Assembly (NCBI GenBank): GCA_016710635.1
Contig: JADJVL010000005.1
Location: forward strand, 228,977 to 292,976
Length of the DNA stretch: 64,000 nucleotides
From: Holophagaceae bacterium
GTDB lineage: Bacteria > Acidobacteriota > Holophagae > Holophagales > Holophagaceae
Direction of reading: 5' to 3'
Shown: positions 9,440-19,999 of the stretch, piece after piece
Numbering within the stretch: the first letter of the stretch is position 1
How the letters are laid out: every line of letters begins with the position of its first letter
The notes under the pieces: generated by a model
Database searches by the model: none
The model's input: only the letters and a program-made list of their open reading frames with translations
Told to the model about the DNA's origin: nothing
Position numbers and translations under genes: made by a program

Positions 9440-12040
9440 ATGAGCCTTCAACCCGGAACCCGCCTCGGTCCCTACGAGATCCTTTCGCCCCTCGGCTCCG
9501 GCGGCATGGGCGAAGTCTGGAAGGCCAAGGATTCCCGCCTCGACCGCTTCGTCGCCGTGAAGGTGCTCCCCGAGCAGCTGGGCTCCAACGCGGAGGCCCT
9601 GGCCCGCTTCGAGCGGGAGGCCAAGGCGGTGGCGGCCTTGAACCACCCCAACATCCTTTCCATCTTCGACACCGGCAGCCACGAAGGCGTCGCCTTCGCG
9701 GTGATGGAGCTGCTGGAGGGCGAATCCCTCCGCGACCGGCTGGTCCACGGTCCCCTGCCGCCCCGCAAGGCCGCCGAGCTGGCCATCCAGATGGCCCGGG
9801 GCCTCGCCGCCGCCCATGACAAGGGCCTCATCCACCGGGACCTGAAGCCCGACAACCTCTGGGTCACCGCCGACGGCCGCCTGAAGATCCTCGACTTCGG
9901 CCTGGCCAAGCCGGCGGCCCTCCCCCGCAGCATTTCCCAGTCCTTCATGGAGACCGAGGCCCTGGGGCAGGCCCAGCCCGTGAACACCCAGAAGGGGCTG
10001 ATCCTCGGCACCATGGGCTACATGAGCCCGGAACAGGTGCGGGGCGAAGGGGTGGACGCCCGCAGCGACATCTTCAGCTTCGGTGTGGTGCTCTTCGAGA
10101 TGCTCACGGGCCGGCGGGCCTTCGCGCGGCCCACCGCCGCCGAGACCATCGCCGCGATCCTGAAGGAGGATCCGCCGGATCTGGACGACACCAGCAAGCC
10201 CATCCCGCCCGGCCTGCGCCGCATCCTCGACCATTGCCTGGAAAAATCCCCGGCGAGCCGCTTCCACGACGCCCACGACCTGGCCTTCGCCCTGGAGTCC
10301 GCGAGCGGCCAGTCCATGGAGCTGGAGGTCCTGCTCAAGCCGAAGCGGCGCCCCTTCCGCTTCTGGCCCTGGGCCCTGGGCCTGCTGCTGCTCCCCGCCC
10401 TCGCCGGGGCCTGGTGGCTCGGGCGCAGCGCGAAGCCCACCCTCGCCTTCAAGCAGATCACCTTCCGGCGGGGCAACGTGCTGCGTGCGCGCTTCACCCC
10501 CGACGGCCAGAACATCGTCTACTCCGCCGCCTGGGACGGCCATCCCAGCGAGATCTTCATGTCCCGCATGGACGGCTCCGGCGTGCGCGCCATCGGGCTG
10601 GCCCGGGCGGACCTCCTGGCGGTCAACGGCCGTGGCGAGCTGCTCATCCTCCTGAAATCCAGCCAGTGGACGGGGACCTCCGCCAGCTCGGGAACGCTAG
10701 CCCTCGCCACCCTCGACGGCGGGACGCCGAGGGAGATCCTGGGGCGCGTCAAGGGCGCCGACTTCGCCCCCGACGGCCAGACCCTGGCGGTCATCTTCCA
10801 GGACCAGGACGGCGGGCCCCAGCACCTCGACTATCCCCTTGGCACCCGCCTGCTGACCTCCAACAGCGAACTCCTCGGCGCCCCGCGCATCTCGCCGGAC
10901 GGCGGGCGCGTGGCCTTCGTCCATGCGACCACCGCCCTCGGCGCCGTCGGCACCGAAGGCGGCAGCAGTGCGAAGCGGGGCATCGCCGTGGTGGACCGCG
11001 CCGGGAAGCGGCGGGACCTGAGCGTGGAGGGCACGGTCTGGGACGAGTACCTGGTCTGGTCCCGGGACGGCAAGGAGCTCTACTACGCCACCCGGGCGGG
11101 CCTGCGGGCGGTGGACCTGGAGGGCCGCGTGCGGGTCCTGACCGCGGACGCGACGCCCTCCCTGATCCACGACCTCTCGCCCCAGGGCCGGATGCTGCTG
11201 GAACGGGAGCTCTATACGACCTCTTCGGAAGTGCGCCTCGGGGGCCAGAGCCTGGACCTGGGCTGGCAGGAGAACACCTACATCTCCGGGTTCTCCCGGG
11301 ACGGGTCCCTGGCCCTGCTCTTCGAAACCGGCGGCAACGACACCAACAAGAACCGCCCCCTGCTCCGGCGCTTCGACCATTCGCCTCCGAAGGTCCTGGC
11401 CCCGGGGATCCCCCAGGACTTGAACCCCTCCGGCGACCTGGCCCTCGTCTTCCTCCCCGGCGAGCAGCCGAAGCTGGTGGCGGTGCCCACCGGGCTCGGG
11501 GCGCCCCGGGAGCTGGGCCTGGCGGGCTGGGCCCCCACCGGCGGCCGCTTCGCCAAGGACGGGCACCGGGTCTTCGCGACCGCGCGCCAGGGCGCCGGGC
11601 CCCTGCGGCTCCTGAGTCTGCCGGTGGACGGCGGCCCCGGCAGCCTGCTCCCGGGCAGCATCCAGAACGTCAAGGCCGCCGCGCCGGACGGGCGCAGCTT
11701 CTTGTGCGTGGATGCCCAGGGCCGCCCCAGCCTCGCCGGTGAGGATGGCGTGACCGTCCGCGCCCTCCCTTGGACCCTGGAACCGGGGGAAGCCATCGTG
11801 GACTGGCTGGCGCCGGACGAGGCCCTGCTGACCCACCCGGAGGACGCCCTACACCTGCGGCTGGAGCGGGTCGAGCTGTCCACCGGGCGGCGGACGGTCT
11901 GGCAGCGCCTCGTGCCCCCCGACCCCGGCAACGTGACCCGCCTCTACAATGTGCGCGTCAGCGGCGACGGCCAGACCATCGGCTACACCTACACCCGCAT
12001 CCTCGTTTCGGACCTCCTCCTCGCGGAAGGCCTGCAATGA
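9440..12040 (+). CDS. Membrane Ser/Thr protein kinase with propeller-like sensor (kinase 4)
   Basis: This 866-residue kinase heads the overlapping chain. Its catalytic set is GSGGMGEVW, Lys41, Asp134 in HRDLKPDN, DFG at 152-154, and GTMGYMSPEQ. The hydrophobic helix at about 309-327 is rich in Leu and Trp. The sensor domain starts FRRGNVLRARFTPDG, close to kinase 3, and ends YTRILVSDLLLAEGLQ. Its first 14 residues are nearly those of kinase 3 (MSLQPGT), while all later kinases begin MTL. Its TGA overlaps the next ATG (ATGA at 12037-12040), so kinase 5 is probably translated by re-initiation. Confidence 0.9.
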   Translation: MSLQPGTRLGPYEILSPLGSGGMGEVWKAKDSRLDRFVAVKVLPEQLGSNAEALARFEREAKAVAALNHPNILSIFDTGSHEGVAFAVMELLEGESLRDRLVHGPLPPRKAAELAIQMARGLAAAHDKGLIHRDLKPDNLWVTADGRLKILDFGLAKPAALPRSISQSFMETEALGQAQPVNTQKGLILGTMGYMSPEQVRGEGVDARSDIFSFGVVLFEMLTGRRAFARPTAAETIAAILKEDPPDLDDTSKPIPPGLRRILDHCLEKSPASRFHDAHDLAFALESASGQSMELEVLLKPKRRPFRFWPWALGLLLLPALAGAWWLGRSAKPTLAFKQITFRRGNVLRARFTPDGQNIVYSAAWDGHPSEIFMSRMDGSGVRAIGLARADLLAVNGRGELLILLKSSQWTGTSASSGTLALATLDGGTPREILGRVKGADFAPDGQTLAVIFQDQDGGPQHLDYPLGTRLLTSNSELLGAPRISPDGGRVAFVHATTALGAVGTEGGSSAKRGIAVVDRAGKRRDLSVEGTVWDEYLVWSRDGKELYYATRAGLRAVDLEGRVRVLTADATPSLIHDLSPQGRMLLERELYTTSSEVRLGGQSLDLGWQENTYISGFSRDGSLALLFETGGNDTNKNRPLLRRFDHSPPKVLAPGIPQDLNPSGDLALVFLPGEQPKLVAVPTGLGAPRELGLAGWAPTGGRFAKDGHRVFATARQGAGPLRLLSLPVDGGPGSLLPGSIQNVKAAAPDGRSFLCVDAQGRPSLAGEDGVTVRALPWTLEPGEAIVDWLAPDEALLTHPEDALHLRLERVELSTGRRTVWQRLVPPDPGNVTRLYNVRVSGDGQTIGYTYTRILVSDLLLAEGLQ

Positions 12041-14667
12041 CCCTCGCCCCCGGCATCAAGCTCGGCCCCTACGAGATCCTGTCGCCCCTCGGCGCCGGCG
12101 GCATGGGCGAAGTGTGGAAGGCCAAGGATGGTCGTCTGGACCGCTTCGTCGCCATCAAGGTGCTGCCGGAGCACCTTACAAAGAACGCCGAGGCCCTGGC
12201 CCGCTTCGAGCGGGAGGCCAAGGCGGTGGCGGCCCTGAACCACCCCAACATCCTGGGCATCTTCGATCTCGGGCGTCACGAGGGCCTGGAATTTGCGGTG
12301 ATGGAGCTGCTGGAAGGGGAGACTCTGCGCGCCCGCCTCGCCTCGGGTCCCCTGCCTCCCCGCAAGGCGGTGGACCTCGCCGTCCAGCTGGCCCATGGCC
12401 TCGCCGCCGCCCATGAGAAGGGCGTCATCCACCGTGATCTCAAGCCCGAAAACCTCTGGATCACCAAGGACGGCCGCCTGAAGATCCTCGATTTCGGCCT
12501 AGCCAAGCAGGTGGCGAAGTCCGGTCCGCCGTCCGGTGCCAATTCCCTGCTGCCCACCGAAGCCTTCGCGGGCGAGCCCCTCCACCACACGGAGGAAGGC
12601 ATGATCCTGGGTACCGTGGGCTACATGAGCCCCGAGCAGGTCCGGGGCGAGGCGGTGGACGCCCGCAGCGACCTCTTCAGTTTCGGAGTGGTGCTGTTCG
12701 AGATGCTCACGGGCCGGAAGGCCTTCGCCCGGGGCAGCGCCATGGACACCATGGCGGCGATCCTCAAGGAGGAGCCCCCGGATCTGGAGCAGAGTTCACG
12801 CCCCCTTCCGGCTGGCCTGCAGCGCATCCTCCACCGCTGCCTCGAGAAGGATCCCAGCCACCGTTTCCACGACGCGGAGGATCTGGCCTTCGCCCTCTCG
12901 AACCTCGGTTCGGGTGCCGAGAGCTCGGCCTCCATCGCCGCGCCCTTCGCCCCGTCCAACCGCAGGACCACCTGGATCTGGGGCGGGATCGTGGGCTTCG
13001 CCCTCTTCGGGGCCCTTGGCGCCGGCTGGGTGCTGCGCGGTGGATCCAGCCCCGCCCCCGCGTTCCGCAAGCTCACCTTCGGCCGCGGCGCCATCGATGG
13101 CGGCCGCTTCGTGCCGGGCTCCAAGGACATCGCCTACAGCGCCCGCTGGCAGGGCGCGCCGTCGAAGGTCTACCTGCTCCGGGAAGGCAGCATGGAATCC
13201 CGGGCTCTGGAGGCCGAGGGCGCCTTCCTCCTCGCCGTCTCCGCCCAGGGCGGCGCCGCCGTGCTTTCGAAGCCGAATCTCAACCACGGCGTGCTCGAGG
13301 GCAGCGTCCTTGTCCAATCCCTGGCCGGGGGCGGGAGCCGGGCCGTGATGAACGGGGTCTGGGCCGGGGAATTCGCCGAGGACGGCGCCACCCTCTGCCT
13401 GGTGACCAAGGGCCCCGGCGCCACCTATCTCCTGCAGTGGCCGCCGGGTGAGACCGTTCACACCTCCCTGCACATGCTGCGGAACCCGCGCATCCGCGGG
13501 GGCCGGGTGGCCTTCTTCGAGGAGGGGGACCAGTCCCTGACGGGCGGCGAGTTGAGGGTCCAGGCCAAGGGCAGCGCGCCCCGCACGGTGATCGGGGTTC
13601 AGGGCTTCACGGCGCTGGCCTGGGGACCCGATGGGAAGGAACTCTGGTACAGCACCTATGACGGCAGCGAAAGCGTCTTCCAGGCGGTCGGGCTTTCGGG
13701 TCGGACCCGGGTGCTCCTCCGCCATGCCGGCCGGCTGGAACTCATGGACGTGGACCGCAGCGGGCGCTGCCTCGCCATCGCCAGCAGCCACCAGCGCCAG
13801 ACCTTCGGCCGGGCGGCCGGGGCCACCCGGGACAGGGACCTCACCTGGCTCGACGCGCAGGTCCCCATGAGCCTCAGCGCCGATGGCACCGAGCTCCTCA
13901 TGACCCGCTACGGCGACTGGCAGATGGCCGATTCCGCCAACCTCTACCTCGTGCCCATGGCCGGCGGCCCCGGCATCACCCTCGGCACCGGAAGCGTGGA
14001 TGCCCACCTGTCCTGGGACCGGCGCTGGGTCGCCACCTTCGAACGGAATGCGAAGGGCGAGAATGGGGTCAGGCTGCTGCCGGCTGGCGCGGGCACTTCC
14101 CGTTGGCTGCCCCTCGGCAAGGCGCTCTCCGCGACCGACGGGCTCTGGTTCCATCCCGACGGATCGAAGGTCTACGTCTCCGATTCCCTCAACTCCAACC
14201 TGGCCCGCCTCCAGCTCGATACGGGCGCCGTCCAGGCAGGCGCGGTCTCCCCCAGGCTCACCTCCTACAACCGGCAGGAAGTCCTCTCCCCCGACGGCCG
14301 TCGCTTCCTGTTCCAGCCTGCGGATGCGCCCGTCCCCACGGAGTTCGAAGGGGATCCCCTTGCCATCTTCATCGAGGGCGACCCCAAAGGGGTGCCCGTG
14401 AAGGGGAACCTCCGTGGAGAGGCGGTGGCGGGCTGGGCCGAGAACAGCCGCGATGCCTTCGTCTGGGACCGGAACACCCTCCCGGCCCAGGTCTTCCGCT
14501 TGGACACCGCCACGGGCCAGCGCCGCCCCGTCCTGCAGATCAACCCTGCGGATCCTTCCGGCGTCATGGGGGTCCAGGTCCTCAAGATCACGCCGACGGG
14601 CCACGCCTACGCCTACAGCGTGGTGCGCAAGCTCTCGGACCTCTACCTCATCGAAGGACTGCAATGA
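12037..14667 (+). CDS. Membrane Ser/Thr protein kinase with propeller-like sensor (kinase 5)
   Basis: The start is placed at the ATG of the ATGA overlap (12037) because it yields the array-wide N-terminus MTLAPGIKLGPYEIL; a longer upstream frame is read-through inside kinase 4. The product has 876 residues with GAGGMGEVW, Lys41, HRDLKPEN, DFG and GTVGYMSPEQ intact. A single hydrophobic helix (WIWGGIVGFALFGALGAGWVL) follows a linker. The sensor begins FGRGAIDGGRFVPGS, shared only with kinase 7, making a third sensor class. It ends VRKLSDLYLIEGLQ. The first 70 or so bases are identical to those of kinase 6, suggesting recent duplication or gene conversion. Confidence 0.9.
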   Translation: MTLAPGIKLGPYEILSPLGAGGMGEVWKAKDGRLDRFVAIKVLPEHLTKNAEALARFEREAKAVAALNHPNILGIFDLGRHEGLEFAVMELLEGETLRARLASGPLPPRKAVDLAVQLAHGLAAAHEKGVIHRDLKPENLWITKDGRLKILDFGLAKQVAKSGPPSGANSLLPTEAFAGEPLHHTEEGMILGTVGYMSPEQVRGEAVDARSDLFSFGVVLFEMLTGRKAFARGSAMDTMAAILKEEPPDLEQSSRPLPAGLQRILHRCLEKDPSHRFHDAEDLAFALSNLGSGAESSASIAAPFAPSNRRTTWIWGGIVGFALFGALGAGWVLRGGSSPAPAFRKLTFGRGAIDGGRFVPGSKDIAYSARWQGAPSKVYLLREGSMESRALEAEGAFLLAVSAQGGAAVLSKPNLNHGVLEGSVLVQSLAGGGSRAVMNGVWAGEFAEDGATLCLVTKGPGATYLLQWPPGETVHTSLHMLRNPRIRGGRVAFFEEGDQSLTGGELRVQAKGSAPRTVIGVQGFTALAWGPDGKELWYSTYDGSESVFQAVGLSGRTRVLLRHAGRLELMDVDRSGRCLAIASSHQRQTFGRAAGATRDRDLTWLDAQVPMSLSADGTELLMTRYGDWQMADSANLYLVPMAGGPGITLGTGSVDAHLSWDRRWVATFERNAKGENGVRLLPAGAGTSRWLPLGKALSATDGLWFHPDGSKVYVSDSLNSNLARLQLDTGAVQAGAVSPRLTSYNRQEVLSPDGRRFLFQPADAPVPTEFEGDPLAIFIEGDPKGVPVKGNLRGEAVAGWAENSRDAFVWDRNTLPAQVFRLDTATGQRRPVLQINPADPSGVMGVQVLKITPTGHAYAYSVVRKLSDLYLIEGLQ

Positions 14668-17372
14668 CCCTCGCCCCCGGCATCAAGCTCGGCCCCTACG
14701 AGATCCTGTCGCCCCTCGGCGCCGGCGGCATGGGCGAGGTGTGGAAGGCGAAGGATTCCCGCCTCGACCGCTTCGTCGCCATCAAGGTGCTGCCGGAGCA
14801 CCTCGTCACCCACCCGGACGCCCTGGCCCGCTTCGAGCGGGAGGCCAAGGCCGTGGCGGCCCTGAACCATCCGGGCATCCTGGGCCTCTTCGACATCGGC
14901 CAGCAGGACGGCCTCGTCTTCGCCGTCATGGAGCTGCTGGAGGGCGAGACCCTGCGCAGCCGCATCGCCCACGGTCCCCTGCCCGTCCGGAAGGCCCTGG
15001 ACCTGGCGGTGCAGATGGCGAAGGGCCTCGCCGCCGCCCACGAGAAGGGCGTCATCCACCGGGACCTCAAGCCCGACAACCTGTGGATCACGAAGGACGG
15101 CCGCCTCAAGATCCTGGACTTCGGCCTCGCCAAGCAGGTGGCGGCCTTCGGCAGCGGGTCCGGCTCCCTCATGCCCACGGAAGCCATTTCCGCCGGGAAG
15201 TCCCTCCACACGGAAGAAGGGATGATCCTCGGCACCGTGGGCTACATGAGCCCGGAGCAGGTCCGCGGCGAGCCCGTGGACGCCCGCAGTGACCTCTTCA
15301 GTTTCGGCGCCGTGCTCTTCGAAATGCTGAGCGGGAAGCGGGCCTTCGCCCGGGACAGCACCAGCGACACCCTCGCCGCCATCCTGAGGGACGAACCCCC
15401 GGAACTGGAGGCCTCGGGCCGCGCCATCCCGCCCGGGCTCCAGCGGGTGCTGCAGCACTGCCTCGAGAAGGATCCGGCCCATCGCTTCCAGGAGGCCCAC
15501 GACCTCGCCTTCGCCCTGGAGACCCTTTCCAGCCCTTCGGACAGCGCGGCCCCCTTCACCGCCCCCTTCGCGCCGCCCAACCGGCGGACGACGCGGCTCT
15601 GGGCAGGCCTGGTGGCCCTGCTGGTCCTGGGGGCGGCCCCCGGGGCTGGGTGGTTCCTGGGAGCGGGAGGCGGGCTCGTTCCCCGGCTCGTCCCTCCACC
15701 CGTCACCCTGCGCCAGGACACCTCCCCGCGCCGCCTTCGCCCCGGACGGGCAGACCCTGGCCTTCAGCGCCGAACGAGGACGGCCGGCCCAGCATCTTCG
15801 TGGTGCGCTCCTGGGCGGCCCCGAGCCGCGCCCTGACGCAAGGGCCCGATCGGCTTTCCCCGCTCCTCCCAGGGGCGAGCTGGTTCTCTCGGGGGCGAAA
15901 TACTCGCACCGCACTCCGGGCACGCTGGCGGACCTTCGTCCTGGGCGGGGCGCCCCCGGGAGATCCCGACGACGTGGTCCAGGCGGACTGGTCCCCGGAC
16001 GGGCAGCAGGTCGCCTTCGTGCGCCTGAGCACCGTGAAGGACAACACCGACGGCCTCCTGCTCACCCTCCCCCTCAGCGGCGGGTCCGAGCGCCTGGTCG
16101 CCACCTTCCCCGGGGAGTTCATCGGCAATCCGCGGTGGAGCCCGGACGGCAGCCGGATCACGGTCCACACCTCCACCGGGTCGACAGGGGCAGCGCCAAG
16201 CCTGGTGGTCTGAAGGCGCGGGACGGATCCATCCGAGGAGCTGACGCGGCCCTGGGATCGGGGAGCCTTTCCAGTGCGGCCTGGGCAGGCAACGACGGAA
16301 TCATCTACATGCAGTCCGAGTCCGTGGCCGGGAGCGGCGTGGCGGTCAGCTCAGCCCAGGCCTTCCGCCAGGACATCCGGAGCGGGGTCTTCCAACGCCT
16401 CTTCTGGTCGCCCAGCAACGGCAACACCCTGGACCTGCTGCCGGACGGGCGCGTCATCTTCGACAGCCTTGCGGGACGGCAGAACCTCCGGGAGTGGGAC
16501 CTCACGGGCAGGGCGGCGCCCCGCTGGCTCACCCGGGGCAGCATCAACGACCGCCAGCCCGTGTTCAGCCGGGATGGGGAGTGGGTGACCTTCTCCTCGA
16601 ACCGTGCCCGGAACCTGGACCTTTGGGCGGTCTCCACCCGGACCGGCGTGGTGCGCAGCCTCACTGACGACCCGGCGGAAGACTGGGATCCGGGCTATGC
16701 ACCGGACGGCAAGTCCCTGCTCTGGAGTTCCAACCGCAGCCGCGTCTTCGAGATCTGGGCCTCCAACCCTGATGGCACGGGAGCCCGCCAGGTCAGCCAC
16801 GACGGGGAGGACGCGGAGAACCCCACCCAGACGCCGGACGGACGCTGGATCGTGTATGCCTCCGGGAACCGCAGGACCCCCGGGATCTGGAAGGTCCAGC
16901 CCGATGGCAGCGGCGCCAAGCTCCTCGTCCCCAGCGGCACCGTCCTGCTCCCGGAAGTGTCCCCCGATGGTCAATGGGCTCTCTACCTCACGACGGAAGG
17001 CACCCACTCCACCATCAAAGCCGTCCGGATCGAGGATGGGAAGGATGCGGGCTTCCGGATCGACCAGGAGACCAAGGGTAAGACCGTCACCGCCGTCGGA
17101 AGGTCCCGCTGGATGCCCGATGGCCGCCGCATCCTTTTTACGGGCCAGGACGAGAAGGGCCGGGATGGCGTCTTCATCCAGGACTTCGAGCCCGACAAGG
17201 ACACCATCGCCACCCGCCGGAAGCTCGCAGGTTTCGACCCGGACTGGAAGACCGAGTCCCTCGGCCTCTCGCCGGATGGCAAGCGGCTCGTGCTGTCCGA
17301 GACCGAGAACCTCTTCAGCGTCATCGAGGTCGATGGCCTCCGGGCCTCGCCCGAAAGGGGAAGGCGCGATGA
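14664..17372 (+). pseudogene. Frameshifted membrane Ser/Thr kinase with TolB-like propeller (kinase 6)
   Basis: The N-terminal kinase domain is intact from ATG 14664 (Lys41, HRDLKPDN, DFG, GTVGYMSPEQ) through the membrane helix near 15600-15660. From about 15710 the reading frame breaks repeatedly: AFAPDGQTLAF, PSIFVVR and ADWSPDGQQVAFVR each lie in different frames. The propeller then runs in one frame from about 16210 to 17335 (RQPVFSRDGEWVTFSSN, SSNRSRVFEIW). A last one-base step near 17340 would restore an ending DGLPGLARKGKAR whose TGA overlaps the next ATG. The net frame order (first, third, second, first) fits single-base losses. The intact far end and the preserved ATGA junction suggest recent damage or a bad sequence patch rather than old decay. 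The propeller belongs to the kinase 1/2 class. Confidence 0.8.
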
Positions 17373-19999
17373 CCCTCGCCCCCGGCACCAAGCTCGGCCC
17401 CTACGAGATCCTTTCGCCCCTCGGCGCAGGAGGGATGGGCGAGGTGTGGAAGGCGAAGGACGCGCGCCTCGACCGCTTCGTGGCCGTGAAGGTGCTTCCC
17501 GAGCACCTCGCCACCCACCCGGAAGCCCTGGCCCGCTTCGAGCGCGAGGCCAAGGCCGTGGCGGCCCTGAACCACCCGAACATCATGGCCCTCCACGACC
17601 TCGGCAATCAGGACGGCGTGGTCTACGAAGTGATGGAGCTCCTCGAAGGCGAATCCTTGCGGGCGACCCTCGCCCACGGCCCCCTCGCGCCCCGGACCGC
17701 CACCGAGCTCGCGGTGCAGCTGGCCCATGGCCTCGCCGCCGCCCACGAGAAGGGCGTGATCCACCGGGACCTCAAGCCCGACAACCTCTGGATCACCAAG
17801 GAGGGCCGCCTCAAGATCCTGGACTTCGGCCTCGCCAAGCAGGTCTCGGCCTTCGGCGGCGGCTCGGGTTCGCTGATGCCCACGGAGGCCATGGTCGCCG
17901 GCGGCGGCGGCGTCCGTACGGAGGAGGGCATGATCCTCGGCACCGTGGGCTACATGAGCCCGGAGCAGGTGCGCGGCGAGGCCGTGGACGCCCGCAGCGA
18001 CCTCTTCAGCTTCGGCGTGGTGCTCTTCGAGATGCTCACGGGGAAGAAGGCCTTCGCCCGGGACACGACGAGCGACACGCTCGCGGCCATCCTCCGGGAC
18101 GATCCGCCGGAACTGGAAGGCGGCAGCCGGCCCATCCCGCCGGCCCTGCGGCGCATCATCGACCACTGCCTGGAGAAGCTGCCGGCCCGCCGCTTCCACG
18201 ACGCCACGGATCTCGCCTTCGCCCTGGAATCCGCCGCCGCGCCCTCTTCGGACTCCGGCGCGGCCTTCACGGCCCCCTTCGCGGCGCCGAGCCGGCGGAG
18301 GCCGTGGAAGTGGGCTGCGCTCGTGGCGGTCGGGGGCGCCCTCCTCCTCGCCGCCGGCGCGGGCCTCCAGGCGCGCTTCGGGGGGCGCTCAGCCCTGCCC
18401 CTCTCCTTCAAGCGACTCACCTTCGGCAAGGGCACGGTGGAAGCCGCCCGCTTCACCCCCGGCAGCCAGGAGATCCTCTACACCGCCCGCTGGCAGGGCC
18501 AGGCCCCGGAGATCTTCGCGGTCCATCCGGACAGCCTGCAGCCCCGCAGCCTGGGGATTCCGGATGCGGCCCTGCTGGCGGTCTCCCCGAAGCAGGAGCT
18601 GCTGGTGATGACCCACCCCCGGCTCTGGAACGGCGTCCAGTTCGGCCCCCTGGCCCGGGCCGTCCCGGGGGGCGGCGCCCTGCGGGAGGTCGCGGGCCAC
18701 GTGCTGGAGACCGACTGGCTCCCGGGGGCCGAACAGTGGGCCGTCCTCAAGGCCACGGGCACCGGCTTCGGCCGCGTCATCGAGTTCCCCAAGGGCCGCG
18801 TGGTCCATGAGACCGCCGTCCACGCGAGCCAGCTGAGGGTCTCACCTTCCGGGGACCGCATCGCCTTCCTTGATCGCCCTTCCATGGGCGACGGCAACCA
18901 CCGCATCCTCGTCATCGAGGCCGGCGGGCGCACCCTGCTCACGGCCCCCACCGGCAACCTCACCGGCCTGGCCTGGGCGCCCGGCGGGAAGGAGATCTGG
19001 TACAGCGAGGCGGGGAACGAAGGCAGCCGGCTCTGGGCCCTGGACCTCTCCGGGCGGCGCCGGCTCCTGCTGTCCCAGGCCGGGTGGCTGGAGCTTCGCG
19101 ACGTGGGCCCCGACGGGCGCGCCCTCGTGACCATGACCCAGACCATCACCGGCGTCATGGGGATGCTCGCCCCCGAGTTCCGGGAGCGGGACCTGTCCTG
19201 GAACGAGGCCACCCGGGCCACGGAGTTCACGCCGGACGGCCAGTCCCTCCTCATCGGCGCCCCGGGAACCTGGGCCGCGGACCCGGGTCGATCCTTCTAC
19301 CTGCGGAAGGGGGACGGCTCCCCCGCCCTCCGCCTGGGTGAGGCCTCGGCCTTCCACCTCTTCCCCGATGGCCGCCGGGTGCTGGCCGTCACCAGCAGCG
19401 ATCCCATGAAGCTGGCCATCGTGCCGGTGGGACCCGGGGAGACCCGGGAGCTTTCCTTCCCAGGCCAGGCCTATGTGGACGGGCCCTACCTGTTCCCTGA
19501 CGGCAAGCGCGCGGCCTGCGCCGTCTCCAAGGGGGGCGAAGTCTCCCTGGTCATCGTGGATCTGGAGACGGGGGCGACGCGGCCCGTCGGACCTTCCAAC
19601 ACCACCGTGTTCCTGGGCCAGCGGGTCGTCTCCCCCGACGGCCGCTGGCTCGTCCTCGGCACCCGGAGCGGGGACCCCCTGGACCCGCGCCTGCTCTTGG
19701 TGTCCGTGGAGGGCGGCGAGCCGAGGCCCGTCCAGGGCACCGAGGCCGGCGACATCCCCCTGGCCTTCGACCGGGAGAGCAAGGGCGTCCTCGTCTTCAA
19801 TCGGGACGGCTTCCCCACCCGCATCCACCGCCTCGACCTCGCCACGGGCCGGCGCGAGCTGGTGCGGGAGATCACGCCGGTGAACCCCGCAGGCCTTTCG
19901 GGCATCCGCGAAATCGTCCCCGCGCCGGACGGGCGCGGCCTCGCCTACAACTACGTGCGCAAGCTCTCGGACCTCTACCTCATCGAAGGCCTGAAATGA
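17369..19999 (+). CDS. Membrane Ser/Thr protein kinase with propeller-like sensor (kinase 7)
   Basis: The start at 17369 is chosen for the MTLAPGTKLGPYEIL N-terminus and a GGGGAAGG-like ribosome site just upstream; a longer open frame on the left is the shadow of kinase 6. The 876-residue product has intact GAGGMGEVW, Lys41, HRDLKPDN, DFG and GTVGYMSPEQ. After the helix KWAALVAVGGALLLAAGAGL the sensor begins FGKGTVEAARFTPGSQ, matching kinase 5 in type and in exact protein length. It ends YVRKLSDLYLIEGLK. Kinases 7 and 8 share a long stretch around NIMALHDLGNQDGVVYEVME, indicating close kinship of the kinase halves despite different sensors. Confidence 0.9.
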   Translation: MTLAPGTKLGPYEILSPLGAGGMGEVWKAKDARLDRFVAVKVLPEHLATHPEALARFEREAKAVAALNHPNIMALHDLGNQDGVVYEVMELLEGESLRATLAHGPLAPRTATELAVQLAHGLAAAHEKGVIHRDLKPDNLWITKEGRLKILDFGLAKQVSAFGGGSGSLMPTEAMVAGGGGVRTEEGMILGTVGYMSPEQVRGEAVDARSDLFSFGVVLFEMLTGKKAFARDTTSDTLAAILRDDPPELEGGSRPIPPALRRIIDHCLEKLPARRFHDATDLAFALESAAAPSSDSGAAFTAPFAAPSRRRPWKWAALVAVGGALLLAAGAGLQARFGGRSALPLSFKRLTFGKGTVEAARFTPGSQEILYTARWQGQAPEIFAVHPDSLQPRSLGIPDAALLAVSPKQELLVMTHPRLWNGVQFGPLARAVPGGGALREVAGHVLETDWLPGAEQWAVLKATGTGFGRVIEFPKGRVVHETAVHASQLRVSPSGDRIAFLDRPSMGDGNHRILVIEAGGRTLLTAPTGNLTGLAWAPGGKEIWYSEAGNEGSRLWALDLSGRRRLLLSQAGWLELRDVGPDGRALVTMTQTITGVMGMLAPEFRERDLSWNEATRATEFTPDGQSLLIGAPGTWAADPGRSFYLRKGDGSPALRLGEASAFHLFPDGRRVLAVTSSDPMKLAIVPVGPGETRELSFPGQAYVDGPYLFPDGKRAACAVSKGGEVSLVIVDLETGATRPVGPSNTTVFLGQRVVSPDGRWLVLGTRSGDPLDPRLLLVSVEGGEPRPVQGTEAGDIPLAFDRESKGVLVFNRDGFPTRIHRLDLATGRRELVREITPVNPAGLSGIREIVPAPDGRGLAYNYVRKLSDLYLIEGLK

